DNA of 64,000 bases from Anderseniella sp039978075. GTDB lineage: Bacteria; Pseudomonadota; Alphaproteobacteria; Rhizobiales; Aestuariivirgaceae. The DNA lies in assembly GCA_039978075.1 (NCBI GenBank), contig JBDWCA010000004.1:1-64000 (forward strand), given 5' to 3'. This document shows, in pieces, positions 53,474 to 62,476 of the stretch. Position 1 is the stretch's first letter, and each line of letters begins with the position of its first letter. The notes beneath the pieces are model-generated. The model did not search any database. It saw only the letters and a program-made list of their open reading frames with translations, and was not told where the DNA came from. The position numbers and the translations under genes are program-made.

Positions 53474-53496
53474 TTCCAAATTTCATGGGGCACATC

Positions 53497-53958
53497 ATGT
53501 CAGACACCAGGACACTCAAAAGCGCCGATATCGCGCGCATCATGCAGCTTTTGCCGCATCGTTACCCGTTTCTGCTGGTGGACAAGATCATCGATATGGA
53601 CGGTGACCAGTCGTGCATCGGCATCAAGAACGTCACCATCAATGAGCCGTTCTTTCAGGGGCATTTTCCAGCCCGTCCAGTGATGCCGGGAGTTCTGCTG
53701 ATCGAGGCCATGGCGCAGACGGCAGGTGCCCTTGCACTGGACCACATGGGGGTTGAGGCAGCAGGCCAACTGGTCTTTTTCATGACCATCGACAATGCCA
53801 AATTCCGCAAACCAGTGGGCCCTGGGGATGTGGTGCACTTCCACGTTCAGCAGACCCAGAAACGCGGTCCGGTCTACAAGTTCTCGTGTGAGGCGAAAGT
53901 GGATGGGGTCAAGGTCGCGCAGGCCGACATTGGTGCCATGCTGGCCAGCGACGGCTGA
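53497..53958 (+). CDS. fabZ: 3-hydroxyacyl-[acyl-carrier-protein] dehydratase
   Basis: 153 residues from ATG 53497 (GGGG 6 bases upstream; ATG 53485 is an alternative). Hot-dog-fold enzyme that dehydrates 3-hydroxyacyl-ACP in fatty acid elongation. MQLLPHRYPFLLVDKI, NEPFFQGHFPARPVMPGVLLIEAMAQ with the catalytic His and Glu, and MLASDG are typical. Normally fabZ lies between lpxD and lpxA, whose products consume 3-hydroxyacyl-ACP for lipid A; both flanks are lost here. Its stop is 18 bases from the convergent gltA stop. Confidence 0.95.
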   Translation: MSDTRTLKSADIARIMQLLPHRYPFLLVDKIIDMDGDQSCIGIKNVTINEPFFQGHFPARPVMPGVLLIEAMAQTAGALALDHMGVEAAGQLVFFMTIDNAKFRKPVGPGDVVHFHVQQTQKRGPVYKFSCEAKVDGVKVAQADIGAMLASDG

Positions 53959-53976
53959 CCAGCAGGTCTTTTACTT

Positions 53977-55278
53977 TTAGTCTTTGCGTTCAGTCACCGG
54001 GACGTAGCTGCGCTCGGTCGGGCCTGTGTAGAGCTGACGCGGACGGCCGATGCGCTGGGTTGGATCCTCAATCATTTCCTTCCACTGGGCAATCCAACCA
54101 ACCGTGCGGGCTACCGAGAACAACACCGTGAACATGGATGTCGGGAACCCGAGCGCGCGCAGCGTGATACCGGAATAAAAGTCGATATTCGGATAAAGCT
54201 TCTTCTCGATGAAATACGGATCTTCAAGCGCAATTCGTTCCAGTTCGCGGGCGACGTCAAGCAATGGGTCATCCGTAATCCCAAGCTCATCGAGCACTTC
54301 ATGCGCGGTTTTCTGCATGATCTTGGCGCGCGGATCGTAATTCTTGTAAACCCGGTGCCCGAAGCCCATCAGGCGGAACGGATCGTCCTTGTCCTTGGCT
54401 CGGTCAATAAACTCCGGAATTCGGTCCACACTGCCGATTTCACCCAACATTTCCAGGGCAGCTTCGTTGGCGCCGCCATGCGCAGGGCCCCACAGGCAGG
54501 CAATGCCGGCAGCAATGCAGGCAAACGGATTGGCTCCTGAAGACCCAGCCAGACGCACGGTCGAGGTCGATGCGTTTTGTTCATGATCTGCGTGGAGAAT
54601 GAAAATGCGGTCCATGGCGCGGGCCAGAACCGGGTTCACCTTGTACTCTTCACACGGTACCGCAAAGCACATGCGCAGGAAGTTGGAGGCGAAATCCAGA
54701 TCATTGCGCGGATACACGAACGGCTGGCCAATGTGATACTTGAATGCCATTGCCGCGATGGTCGGGATTTTCGCAATCATCCGGCGGGCTGCGATTTCGC
54801 GCTGATCCGGATCGGCGATATCGGTCGAGTCGTGATAAAACGCGGACAGCGCGCCAACCACACCGACCATCACCGCCATCGGATGGGCATCACGGCGGAA
54901 GCCGGCAAAAAACCGGTTCATCTGCTCGTGGATCATGGTGTGATAGGTAATTGCGGTTTCAAATTCCTTGCGCTGGGCTGCGTTCGGCAGATTGCCGTAC
55001 AACAGCAGATAGCAGGTTTCGATGAAATCACCGTGCTCGGCCAGTTCGTCGATCGGATAGCCGCGGTACAGCAACATGCCCGCATCGCCGTCAATATATG
55101 TAATGGTCGATTCGCAACTCGCAGTGGACGTAAAGCCGGGGTCAAGTGTAAACGCGCCGGTGCTGGCATAGAGCTTGGACACATCGATGACCTCCGGGCC
55201 GATGCTGCCCTTTTGAACGGCCAGTTCATAGTTTTTGCCGTCCAGGCTGAGTGTGGCGGTGCGGTTTTTTTCCGTCAT
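53977..55278 (-). CDS. gltA: Citrate synthase
   Basis: 433 residues from ATG 55278, which follows AGAGGAAAG; an in-frame start at 55311 is less likely. Condenses oxaloacetate with acetyl-CoA in the TCA cycle. The catalytic residues lie in FILHADHEQNASTSTVRLAG, GPAHGGANEAAL (His) and MGFGHRVYKNYDPRA (His), followed by the CoA-binding region; the Asp of PTQRIGRPRQLYTGP is near the C-terminus. In related genomes the neighbour is lpxB; here its end faces fabZ. Confidence 0.96.
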   Translation of the reverse strand: MTEKNRTATLSLDGKNYELAVQKGSIGPEVIDVSKLYASTGAFTLDPGFTSTASCESTITYIDGDAGMLLYRGYPIDELAEHGDFIETCYLLLYGNLPNAAQRKEFETAITYHTMIHEQMNRFFAGFRRDAHPMAVMVGVVGALSAFYHDSTDIADPDQREIAARRMIAKIPTIAAMAFKYHIGQPFVYPRNDLDFASNFLRMCFAVPCEEYKVNPVLARAMDRIFILHADHEQNASTSTVRLAGSSGANPFACIAAGIACLWGPAHGGANEAALEMLGEIGSVDRIPEFIDRAKDKDDPFRLMGFGHRVYKNYDPRAKIMQKTAHEVLDELGITDDPLLDVARELERIALEDPYFIEKKLYPNIDFYSGITLRALGFPTSMFTVLFSVARTVGWIAQWKEMIEDPTQRIGRPRQLYTGPTERSYVPVTERKD

Positions 55279-55647
55279 TTTTTCTTTCCTCTCGCAAGCG
55301 GATGAATTCAAGGCTGCCGAATCTCCCGAATGGGGGTATCAGCCGCCAGATCAGTTTCCGGTCAGGTGCAGCCACCTGTCTGGAAGTACTTTGATCGCTT
55401 GTAGGGTGTCATGAGCAACTGAAATGTGTTGAAGGAACACAAATCGCTCTAACGGGAGAATGTGACAGTTTACCTTCAGGTTGTCTGCTTCACAGCTCCC
55501 GCCCAGTCACCTTGTCTGCGCTTAACACTGGCGTGTTGTGCTGCAATCTGCAATTTGCAGCGTCAGAATGCAATGCGCATTTTGTTTACCTTGCATTGCA
55601 GCAATTTACAAGACACCGGGTGAATCGCCAGTGCTGGACACGCAGTT
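55279..55647. other. Gap between gltA and gltX
   Basis: 369 bases without a supported gene. It holds the upstream promoter of gltA and the terminus of gltX, a repeat-like palindrome at 55411-55455 and a stretch of GCAAT-type short repeats (55539-55611). No tRNA was recognised. Confidence 0.5.
55411..55455 (-). repeat. Diverged repeat-like palindrome, candidate copy F
   Basis: On the minus strand: GTTAGAGCGATTTGTGTTCC, then TTCAACACATTTCAGTTGCTC. The ends (TTAGAGC, GTTGCTC) match the shared repeat, and the centre forms a GTGTT/AACAC palindrome, but the CCTGATC-like left flank is absent. Possibly a shortened copy. Confidence 0.4.
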
Positions 55648-57066
55648 TTACTGGTCTTTCAGGCGGCCCAGTGCTTCGTCCCTTCCCAGCACCGCCAGCA
55701 CATCGAAAATCGGTGGGGACTGTGTGCTGCCGGTCAGGGCAGCCCGCAATGGCTGGGCAACCTTGCCGAGCTTCAGCTCTTGTTCAGCGGCGAAGTCGCG
55801 AACAGCCTGCTCCAGAGATTCGACCTGCCAATCCGGCTGCGCTTCCAGCACTGGCACCAGTCCGGCAAGTACCGCGCGCGCGCTGTCATCCAGCAGGCCG
55901 GCGGCCTTGTCCTCCATGGCAAGCGGGCGTTTGGCGAACAGGAACTGTGATGACTTCTGCAACTCAACCAGGGTCTTGGCCCGTTCCTTGAGCCCCGGCA
56001 TGGCTGATAGCAGCTTTGCCTTGTTATCGGGCTCAGCGAGTGCGGAGAGCATTTCCGGGCCGCCGTCCACATGCGGCAGAACCGCAATCAGGGCGTCCAG
56101 TAACTCACCATCCGGCGTGTCGCGCATGTATAGGCCGTTGAGGTTTTCCAGCTTGGCGAAATCGAACCGGGCCGCCGATTTGCCAATACCGCCCAGTGTG
56201 AACCATTCAATCATCTGCTCGGTTGAGAACACCTCGTCATCGCCATGGCTCCAGCCCAGACGAGCAAGATAATTGCGCATGGCGGGTGGCAGATAACCCA
56301 TATCGCGATAGGCTTCCACGCCAAGCGCACCGTGGCGTTTCGACAGTTTGGCGCCGTCCGCGCCATGGATCAGCGGAATGTGTGCCATGATCGGGACATC
56401 CCAGCCCATCGCCTTGTAAATCTGGCTCTGTCTGGCGGCATTGGTCAGGTGGTCGACACCGCGCACTATGTGGGTGACACCCATATCGTGATCATCCACG
56501 ACGACCGACAGATTATAGGTGGGATTGCCGTCGGACCGCAGAATGATCAGATCATCAAGCTGATCATTGGCATAGGTGACACCACCCTGAACCTGGTCTG
56601 CAATTATGGTTTCACCGTCCTGCGGAGACTTGAAGCGGACTACCGGTTTGATGCCCTCAGGTGCGTCATCGGCAGGCCGATCGCGCCAGCGCCCGTCATA
56701 GCGCGGCGGGCGGCCCTCGGAGTTTGCCAGTTCGCGCATGGCAGTGAGTTCTTCCGGTGAGCAATAGCAATGATAGGCATGGCCGGCATCCAGCAGCTGC
56801 TGCACCACCTCGCGGTGGCGATCAACCCGCGAATACTGCGAAACCGCGTCGCCCTCCCAGTCGAGGCCCAGCCAGGTCAGGCCGTCCTTGATGGCCTGAA
56901 TGGCGTCTTCAGTTGAGCGGTTCCGGTCGGTATCTTCAATCCTGAGCAGCATCTTGCCGCCATTGGCGCGGGCAAACAGCCAGTTGAACAGGGCCGTGCG
57001 GGCTCCGCCAATGTGCAGGTAACCGGTAGGCGATGGGGCAAATCTCGTCACGACAGGCGCGGTCAT
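55648..57066 (-). CDS. gltX: Glutamyl-tRNA synthetase
   Basis: 472 residues, class I synthetase. The HIGH motif is HIGGARTALFNWLF and the KMSKS-type loop is KLSKRHGALG. RFAPSPTGYLHIG at the N-terminus and IRDT-like RIEDTDRNRST bind ATP and the tRNA end. The anticodon-binding helical domain is at the C-terminus. It is encoded on the minus strand, upstream of gltA and divergent from comEC. A standard neighbour of gltA in this group. Confidence 0.95.
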   Translation of the reverse strand: MTAPVVTRFAPSPTGYLHIGGARTALFNWLFARANGGKMLLRIEDTDRNRSTEDAIQAIKDGLTWLGLDWEGDAVSQYSRVDRHREVVQQLLDAGHAYHCYCSPEELTAMRELANSEGRPPRYDGRWRDRPADDAPEGIKPVVRFKSPQDGETIIADQVQGGVTYANDQLDDLIILRSDGNPTYNLSVVVDDHDMGVTHIVRGVDHLTNAARQSQIYKAMGWDVPIMAHIPLIHGADGAKLSKRHGALGVEAYRDMGYLPPAMRNYLARLGWSHGDDEVFSTEQMIEWFTLGGIGKSAARFDFAKLENLNGLYMRDTPDGELLDALIAVLPHVDGGPEMLSALAEPDNKAKLLSAMPGLKERAKTLVELQKSSQFLFAKRPLAMEDKAAGLLDDSARAVLAGLVPVLEAQPDWQVESLEQAVRDFAAEQELKLGKVAQPLRAALTGSTQSPPIFDVLAVLGRDEALGRLKDQ

Positions 57067-57186
57067 GGCCAGTCTCCAAATAATCCGTATAGTGAGTTGA
57101 GGCTTTGAATTAGCGTTACGGCCCGTTTAGCATAGCGAATTGGAGTTTGTAAGGCCCGACTTGCGGGCCGTGGGGCGATTAGATTT

Positions 57187-59475
57187 ATGGACTGGTTTGC
57201 TGCACATGCTGGCCGGGCACACTCTACCCGAACGGGTGAGGGCAGCAGCGATCCTGACACCGGTGATCAAACATCAGGCATGGTCTCCCGGCGGCATTGG
57301 GCAAGCTGGGCGATGCAACCCAAACTGCAGCAGGGCCGCACTGTTGTGTGGGCGCCGATCAGCCTCGTATGCGGCATCACCGTCTATTTTTCCTTACCGG
57401 TTGAACCCCCTGCGCCAGCCGGGTGGATCATGGCGCTGGCCGCGCTCGTATTGCTGCTTGGCGCGCATACGGGCAGGGGTGGTGTGCCGGGCGTGCTGGT
57501 GAGCTTTTTGCTGGCAGGCTTCGTACTAGGGCAGGCGGGGACACTTACGACCGGCACAAAAGTTCTGCCTGGATCAACTGGCAAGGTTACAGTCAGCGGC
57601 TGGATCGAAGAGTTGGGGCCGGCAACCGGCAAGCGGCGGCGACTGGTTGTCGCGATAGATACGATTGAGGAAGTCAAGCCGCAGTTCCGGCCTGGCAAGG
57701 CACGGTTGTCAGTGTCATCTGATCATTTGGGGGCACATTCCCGCGGAGACTATGTGACCTTTCAGGCGTGGCTTTATCCGCCATTGACACCTGCCATGCC
57801 TGGCGGATGGAATTATGGCCGGGTAGGGTGGTTTGACGGCATTGGCGCTGGTGGCCGGGTGGCATCGGCACTCGCAAAGCCCGGCACCAAGCCAGACCTG
57901 CGGCGCTGGTCGGACGGGGTGGCAGGTCTCAGGGCGGCGATTGCAAACCGCATTCGCGCGCATCTGCCGAAACGTGAAGCGGGCTTTGCCGTGGCGCTGA
58001 TCACCGGTGAACGCAGCGGTCTCGACAAGGGCATGCGCGAGGCGCTGCAACTGTCCGGCCTTGCTCACATTCTGGCGATATCCGGTCTGCACATGAGCCT
58101 GGTTGCCGGCGGGGTGTTCTGGCTGGTGCGCGCGCTGCTGGCCTCGTGGCCGATGCTGGCGCTCAACTATCCGATCAAGAAATTTGCCGCGGTTACAGCT
58201 TTGGGAGCAGCCGGGTTCTATCTGCTGATCTCGGGCCAGGCAATTGCCACGCAGCGCGCCTTCATCATGCTGTCGGTGATGTTTCTGGCCGTTGTGCTGG
58301 GCCGCTCGGCCATCTCCATGCGAAATCTGGCAGTTGCAGCCGTAATCGTGTTGATGATTGCGCCCCAGGCTGTACTAACCCCCAGCTTTCAGATGTCGTT
58401 CCTGGCCGTGATGGGGTTGATTGCCGGGTATGAGCTTCTGGGAGGCTGGCAAACCAGGTTTCGCGCCGGTCTGTCCGCCAGGCCGCTTTATCAAAGGTTA
58501 CTGATTTTCGTTTTGTTGATGCTGATCGGGCTGTCGTCGACCACCATCATTGCCAGTGCATTTACAACATTGCCTGCGGCGTTTCATTTCAACCGGTTTG
58601 CTGCCTGGTCATTGCCAGCCAACCTGCTGGCCATGCCGGTCGTCACCTTCCTGGTGATGCCGGCTGCTGTTGCCAGTGTCTGCGCGATGCCGTTCGGGCT
58701 TGAGCACTGGCCGTTGCAGTTCATGGCCCGGGGACTCGAGGCGGTACAGGCAGTCGCAGTCATGGTGTCGAGCTGGCCGGGGGCGACGAAGGTTGCCGGC
58801 ACCATGGTGCCCCAGATTGCATTCCTGTCCGGTATGGGGCTGTGTTTCCTGGCGTTATGGCGGGGCAGCTTGCGCTGGGCCGGTGGCGGGCTGGCGGTTG
58901 TGGCTGGATTTTCCGCGATCGCGCTGGGGCCGCGGCCTGATATCCTCATCGAGCGCAGCGCGGCAACAATGGCTGCGCGGATGCAGGAGGGTGAACTGGT
59001 GCCGGTTTACACACGCCGCGGCAGGTTTGCAGTTGAGCGCTGGTTGCTGGCTGATGGCGACAGCGCTGATCTGGGACAGGCGGCGAAACGCACCGGATGG
59101 TCGTGTGCAGATGACATGTGCCGGGGACAGGTGAAGGGGAAAAGTGTCGTGTGGCTGGGGCGCAAGGCACAACCACCACCAGACTGCCGGACAGTGGATA
59201 TTGTCGTGTCTGCGAACCCACTGCGCCGCACTTGCGGGTATCCGACATCGCAGCAACTGCATATCGACAGATTTGATGTCTGGCGCAATGGCGCTCATGC
59301 CGTTGATATTACTGCTGACGGCAGGTTTGAAGTGACAACGGCACGCGGTATCTCCGGCAGGCGGGCCTGGGTGCATAAACCAACAGGACGTCGAAAGATA
59401 TTGCTGGTTGATCCGGGGCCATGGGTCGAAAATCCCGCCACCGGTTCAACTTCCAAGACGAAGATCGCTCAGTAA
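57187..59475 (+). CDS. comEC: ComEC/Rec2-family DNA-uptake membrane channel
   Basis: 762 residues. An N-terminal region with two or three helices and a small OB-like domain (DUF4131, with VTVSGWIEELGPATGKRRRL) precedes the competence domain with roughly ten helices (ALITGERSGLDKGMREALQLSGLAHILAISGLHMSLVAGG is diagnostic). The C-terminus (about 600-762) resembles the metallo-beta-lactamase-like part but has lost the HxHxDH metal site, as in many alphaproteobacteria. It imports single-stranded DNA in transformation. It overlaps lexA convergently by 7 bases. Confidence 0.9.
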   Translation: MDWFAAHAGRAHSTRTGEGSSDPDTGDQTSGMVSRRHWASWAMQPKLQQGRTVVWAPISLVCGITVYFSLPVEPPAPAGWIMALAALVLLLGAHTGRGGVPGVLVSFLLAGFVLGQAGTLTTGTKVLPGSTGKVTVSGWIEELGPATGKRRRLVVAIDTIEEVKPQFRPGKARLSVSSDHLGAHSRGDYVTFQAWLYPPLTPAMPGGWNYGRVGWFDGIGAGGRVASALAKPGTKPDLRRWSDGVAGLRAAIANRIRAHLPKREAGFAVALITGERSGLDKGMREALQLSGLAHILAISGLHMSLVAGGVFWLVRALLASWPMLALNYPIKKFAAVTALGAAGFYLLISGQAIATQRAFIMLSVMFLAVVLGRSAISMRNLAVAAVIVLMIAPQAVLTPSFQMSFLAVMGLIAGYELLGGWQTRFRAGLSARPLYQRLLIFVLLMLIGLSSTTIIASAFTTLPAAFHFNRFAAWSLPANLLAMPVVTFLVMPAAVASVCAMPFGLEHWPLQFMARGLEAVQAVAVMVSSWPGATKVAGTMVPQIAFLSGMGLCFLALWRGSLRWAGGGLAVVAGFSAIALGPRPDILIERSAATMAARMQEGELVPVYTRRGRFAVERWLLADGDSADLGQAAKRTGWSCADDMCRGQVKGKSVVWLGRKAQPPPDCRTVDIVVSANPLRRTCGYPTSQQLHIDRFDVWRNGAHAVDITADGRFEVTTARGISGRRAWVHKPTGRRKILLVDPGPWVENPATGSTSKTKIAQ

Positions 59476-60185
59476 CGGCGCAACAGGCCGGCCAGGGTGC
59501 CTTGCACCTGCACCTGATCGGGGCCGAAAATGCGGGTTTCGTAAGATGGATTGGCGGCCTCCAGTGCAATCGAATCTCCCTTGCGCCACAAGCGCTTAAG
59601 GGTGGCTTCTTCATCCTCGACCAGAGCGACCACAATCTCGCCATTGCGCGCAGTGTCGGCCTTGCGGATCAGCACCGTGTCGCCGTCCAGAATGCCGGCC
59701 TCGATCATTGAGTCGCCGTTGACCTCCAGCGCGAAATGTTCACCCGGACGCAGCATGTCGGGCGGCACCGGCACGTTGGTGGTGTGATCCTGAATGGCGG
59801 CAATCGGCACACCGGCTGCGATGCGGCCCATCATCGGCACGTCAATTGTGGCAGCAACCGGGGCGGCCGGGGCAGGAGCCTTTTCTTCCGCCATGCCGCG
59901 CGAGCCCTGAATGACACTGGGGTTGAACGGTTTGCGCTCCGGCTTGCCAATGGTGGCAGGGCCGGCAGATGAATCCGGCATTTTCAGCACTTCCAGCGCC
60001 CGGGCGCGATGCGGCAGGCGGCGGATGAAACCGCGCTCTTCCAATGCCGTGATCAGTCGGTGAATGCCGGATTTGGACCGTAAATCAAGCGCTTCCTTCA
60101 TTTCCTCAAACGATGGCGGCACGCCGGTTTCCTTCAGCCGGTCGTGGATCAGCATGAGCAGTTCGTGTTGCTTGGCGGTCAGCAT
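59469..60185 (-). CDS. lexA: LexA repressor
   Basis: 238 residues. N-terminal winged HTH (MLTAKQHELLMLIHDRL, SFEEMKEALDLRSKSGIHRLITALEERGFIRR), a long Ala/Pro linker, then the peptidase domain. The self-cleavage bond is Ala-Gly in IAAGVPIAA (about residue 120), the catalytic Ser is in NGDSMIEAGI and the catalytic Lys in EEATLKRLWRKG. Represses the SOS regulon. It carries its own SOS box upstream (60273), consistent with autoregulation. The linker is longer than in E. coli, a feature of this group. Confidence 0.95.
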   Translation of the reverse strand: MLTAKQHELLMLIHDRLKETGVPPSFEEMKEALDLRSKSGIHRLITALEERGFIRRLPHRARALEVLKMPDSSAGPATIGKPERKPFNPSVIQGSRGMAEEKAPAPAAPVAATIDVPMMGRIAAGVPIAAIQDHTTNVPVPPDMLRPGEHFALEVNGDSMIEAGILDGDTVLIRKADTARNGEIVVALVEDEEATLKRLWRKGDSIALEAANPSYETRIFGPDQVQVQGTLAGLLRRY

Positions 60186-60979
60186 CAGGTGTTTTCCTTG
60201 CCGTTTGTCAGGATGGCTTGAACAAAATGCGTGCCAACCAGAATCAGAACAAATGCGAAACCTTTATGACATGTTCCCGCTATGTTCGGCAAGGGGTAGT
60301 GGGCGAAATGTTATATATTGGGGTGTTTTTCAGGAGTTCTTGAATTAGTGCTCCAGCACGTGAAGCTGGCCACAGTCGCAGCATGCAAAGACCTGTGACG
60401 GGTTTCGTCACTCAAAAGGTCGGCGGACAATGCAAAGTCAGTCGGTTGGTATCGGGCCATCCAGCGGATGTTGCGGGACGTCCGGACGTTGACCGGAACC
60501 GGTTGAGTGTGCTTTTGATATGCAAGCCATAACGGCAAGTTTTCTGGCAGTATTGCCTGTTTTCCGTATGTGTCTCATTCTCTCACTCCTACAAGTAAAT
60601 GAATGCGTTAGTGCCACAAGTCTGCAGGCCCGGAGTTGTGAATTCAACACTGTTAACGGATGCGTAATCGTCCGGGCATCTGGTGTTAATGTCGCTGCTT
60701 TCATCATATCTGCAACAATACAAACTCAAGGGTCCTGAGGCTCATGAAACCATGCCGGACATGAATACTTCCTGAACCATGCCGCGGAATTATCGAACTG
60801 GAAAGAGTGTTAATGACCCGGCCATACAGGTTCCCCATTGCCGAAAGGTCTCGATTCCGCGACCGATCACTCCTGGCCCAACAGCTCGGTCATCTAGAGG
60901 TATGCGGGGTTTTCGGCGGAAAATCTTGTAGGTGTCAGCCAGTTTGTAGAACGCCCCGCGCCTGCTTTGACAAAGCGGG
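60186..60979. other. Long intergenic region upstream of lexA
   Basis: Almost 800 bases without a recognisable gene. The first 120 bases hold the lexA promoter and SOS box. The remainder has mixed short frames on both strands (for example about 60520-60738 plus and 60438-60707 minus) with no ribosome binding sites or domains. Short inverted pieces occur, such as GACCTGTGACGGGTTTCGTCACTCAAAAGGTC near 60391. It may encode an RNA or be remnant sequence; I see no clear structure. Confidence 0.45.
60273..60287 (-). promoter_or_regulatory. SOS box (LexA operator) of lexA
   Basis: GTTC-N7-GTTC (GTTCCCGCTATGTTC) matches the alphaproteobacterial LexA consensus exactly, 87 bases upstream of the lexA start. 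A second, imperfect site GAAC-N7-AAAC lies at 60247-60261. Together they fit autoregulation by LexA. No full match was noticed upstream of the other genes by eye. Confidence 0.78.
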
Positions 60980-61120
60980 TTAGGTGAATATCAGCGCAAT
61001 TACCATACCGATTACGCCCAGAACAAGTCCGGCAATGAGCATTGGTACGAGGCTTCGGCCAGAACGGGGATCCTCTGTTTCTATCTTTATTTCAATTCTT
61101 TCGGCCTGCTTCTTGTCCAC
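60980..61120 (-). CDS. 46-residue single-pass membrane peptide
   Basis: GTG start at 61120 preceded by AAGGAGAG with 8-base spacing. It reads MDKKQAERIEIKIETEDPRS with the first residue decoded from GTG, then GRSLVPMLIAGLVLGVIGMV and ALIFT as a membrane helix. A soluble charged N-terminus plus C-terminal anchor suggests a small regulatory or assembly peptide. It follows moeA in the same direction after 150 bases. Longer frames starting upstream lack a site and are not used. Confidence 0.55.
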   Translation of the reverse strand: MDKKQAERIEIKIETEDPRSGRSLVPMLIAGLVLGVIGMVIALIFT

Positions 61121-61270
61121 AATAGTCTCTCCTTCGACATACGAATGGTTGTGGAATCCCGCTTGGTCGTGATCTTCCAAAGAGCGATGACAGGTTACCG
61201 AGTACTCCAATCTAGGTTCTTGTAAACCAGGTTGATGATGTTGGCTTTGCGCCACAACAAACTGCAGGCA

Positions 61271-62476
61271 CTAAAAATCCAGTAACAGCACCTGAACCTG
61301 CTCACCCGCATCTGCTGCAAGCGCATGTGGCGGGCGGATTATCAGGCAGTCGGCCTGTGCGAACACGCGCTGCATGGAGCTGTCCTGTTTGGGGAAGGGG
61401 CTTGCCACCAGTTGACCCTGATCACCGCGCGCCAGCGTGGCGCGGATATAGTCCTGGCGCTGGTCGTTGCTGGCCATGCCGGATCCCAGAACGGCGGTCA
61501 CGGAATCAAACGACCGGGCATTGCCGGTCATCCTGGCGATCAGCGGCAGGATGAACAATCTCGTGCACACCATGGCCGATACCGGATTGCCGGGCAGGCC
61601 GATGACGCGCTGGTCGGCGCGTCTGCCGAACATCAGCGGTTTGCCGGGGCGCATGGCGATTTTCCAGAAACCGATCTTTATCCCGGACTTCTCCATGGCC
61701 GCCTGTACCAGGTCATGATCACCCACCGACGCTCCGCCGATGGTGACGAGAATGTCGGCTCCGGCGGCGCGTTCGATGGCTTTTTCAATACGGGCCCTCT
61801 TGTCCGGGATGATGCCCAGGTCGACTGGCTCACCGCCATGGCGGGTAATCATGGCGGCAATAGCCAGGGCGTTTGATGAAATGATCTGGTCATCGCGCGG
61901 ATTGCTGCCGGGTTCAACCAGTTCATCGCCGGTGGCCAGCAGCGCAACGGACGGTCGGCGCACGACCGGCACGCGGGCATGGTTCATGGCCGCTGCCAGG
62001 CCGATCTGGCGGGCACCCATGACTGTGTGCCGGGGAAGCAGTGTCTCGCCCTTTTTGAAGTCCAGCCCGGCGTGGCGGACGAAACTGCCCAGGACAGCGG
62101 ATTGCAATACTGTCACCGCATCCTTGCCGCTGGTTTCCGTGTTTTCCTGAATGACGACGGTATCAGCCCCCCTGGGCAATGGCGCGCCAGTGAATATGCG
62201 CACTGCCTTGCCCTTGCCAACGCGCTCGGAAAAGCCGTGTCCGGCAGGCGCTTCTCCAATCACCTTCAGTGTGACAGGAACATTTGTAATGTCGGCAGCG
62301 CGCACCGCATATCCGTCCATGGCAGACGCAGCAAACGGCGGCTGGGCGCGCTGCGCCTTCAACGGCCCGGACAAGACCCGGCCATTGGCATTGGACAGCG
62401 GCACGTCTTCGGCATCCAGAGGTTTGACGCCTTTCAGAATCTGCGCCAGTGCATCATCAACCGGAAGCAGGCTCAT
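61271..62476 (-). CDS. moeA: Molybdopterin molybdotransferase
   Basis: 401 residues. Inserts molybdate into adenylylated molybdopterin, the last step of molybdenum cofactor synthesis. Characteristic segments are AMDGYAVRAADI, PRGADTVVIQEN, LLATGDELVEPG, ILVTIGGASVGDHDLV and GLPGNPVSAMV. Overlaps moaC by 4 bases (ATGA) and belongs to an operon headed, as far as visible, by trpD and trpC. Mo cofactor indicates molybdoenzymes elsewhere in the genome. Confidence 0.95.
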   Translation of the reverse strand: MSLLPVDDALAQILKGVKPLDAEDVPLSNANGRVLSGPLKAQRAQPPFAASAMDGYAVRAADITNVPVTLKVIGEAPAGHGFSERVGKGKAVRIFTGAPLPRGADTVVIQENTETSGKDAVTVLQSAVLGSFVRHAGLDFKKGETLLPRHTVMGARQIGLAAAMNHARVPVVRRPSVALLATGDELVEPGSNPRDDQIISSNALAIAAMITRHGGEPVDLGIIPDKRARIEKAIERAAGADILVTIGGASVGDHDLVQAAMEKSGIKIGFWKIAMRPGKPLMFGRRADQRVIGLPGNPVSAMVCTRLFILPLIARMTGNARSFDSVTAVLGSGMASNDQRQDYIRATLARGDQGQLVASPFPKQDSSMQRVFAQADCLIIRPPHALAADAGEQVQVLLLDF

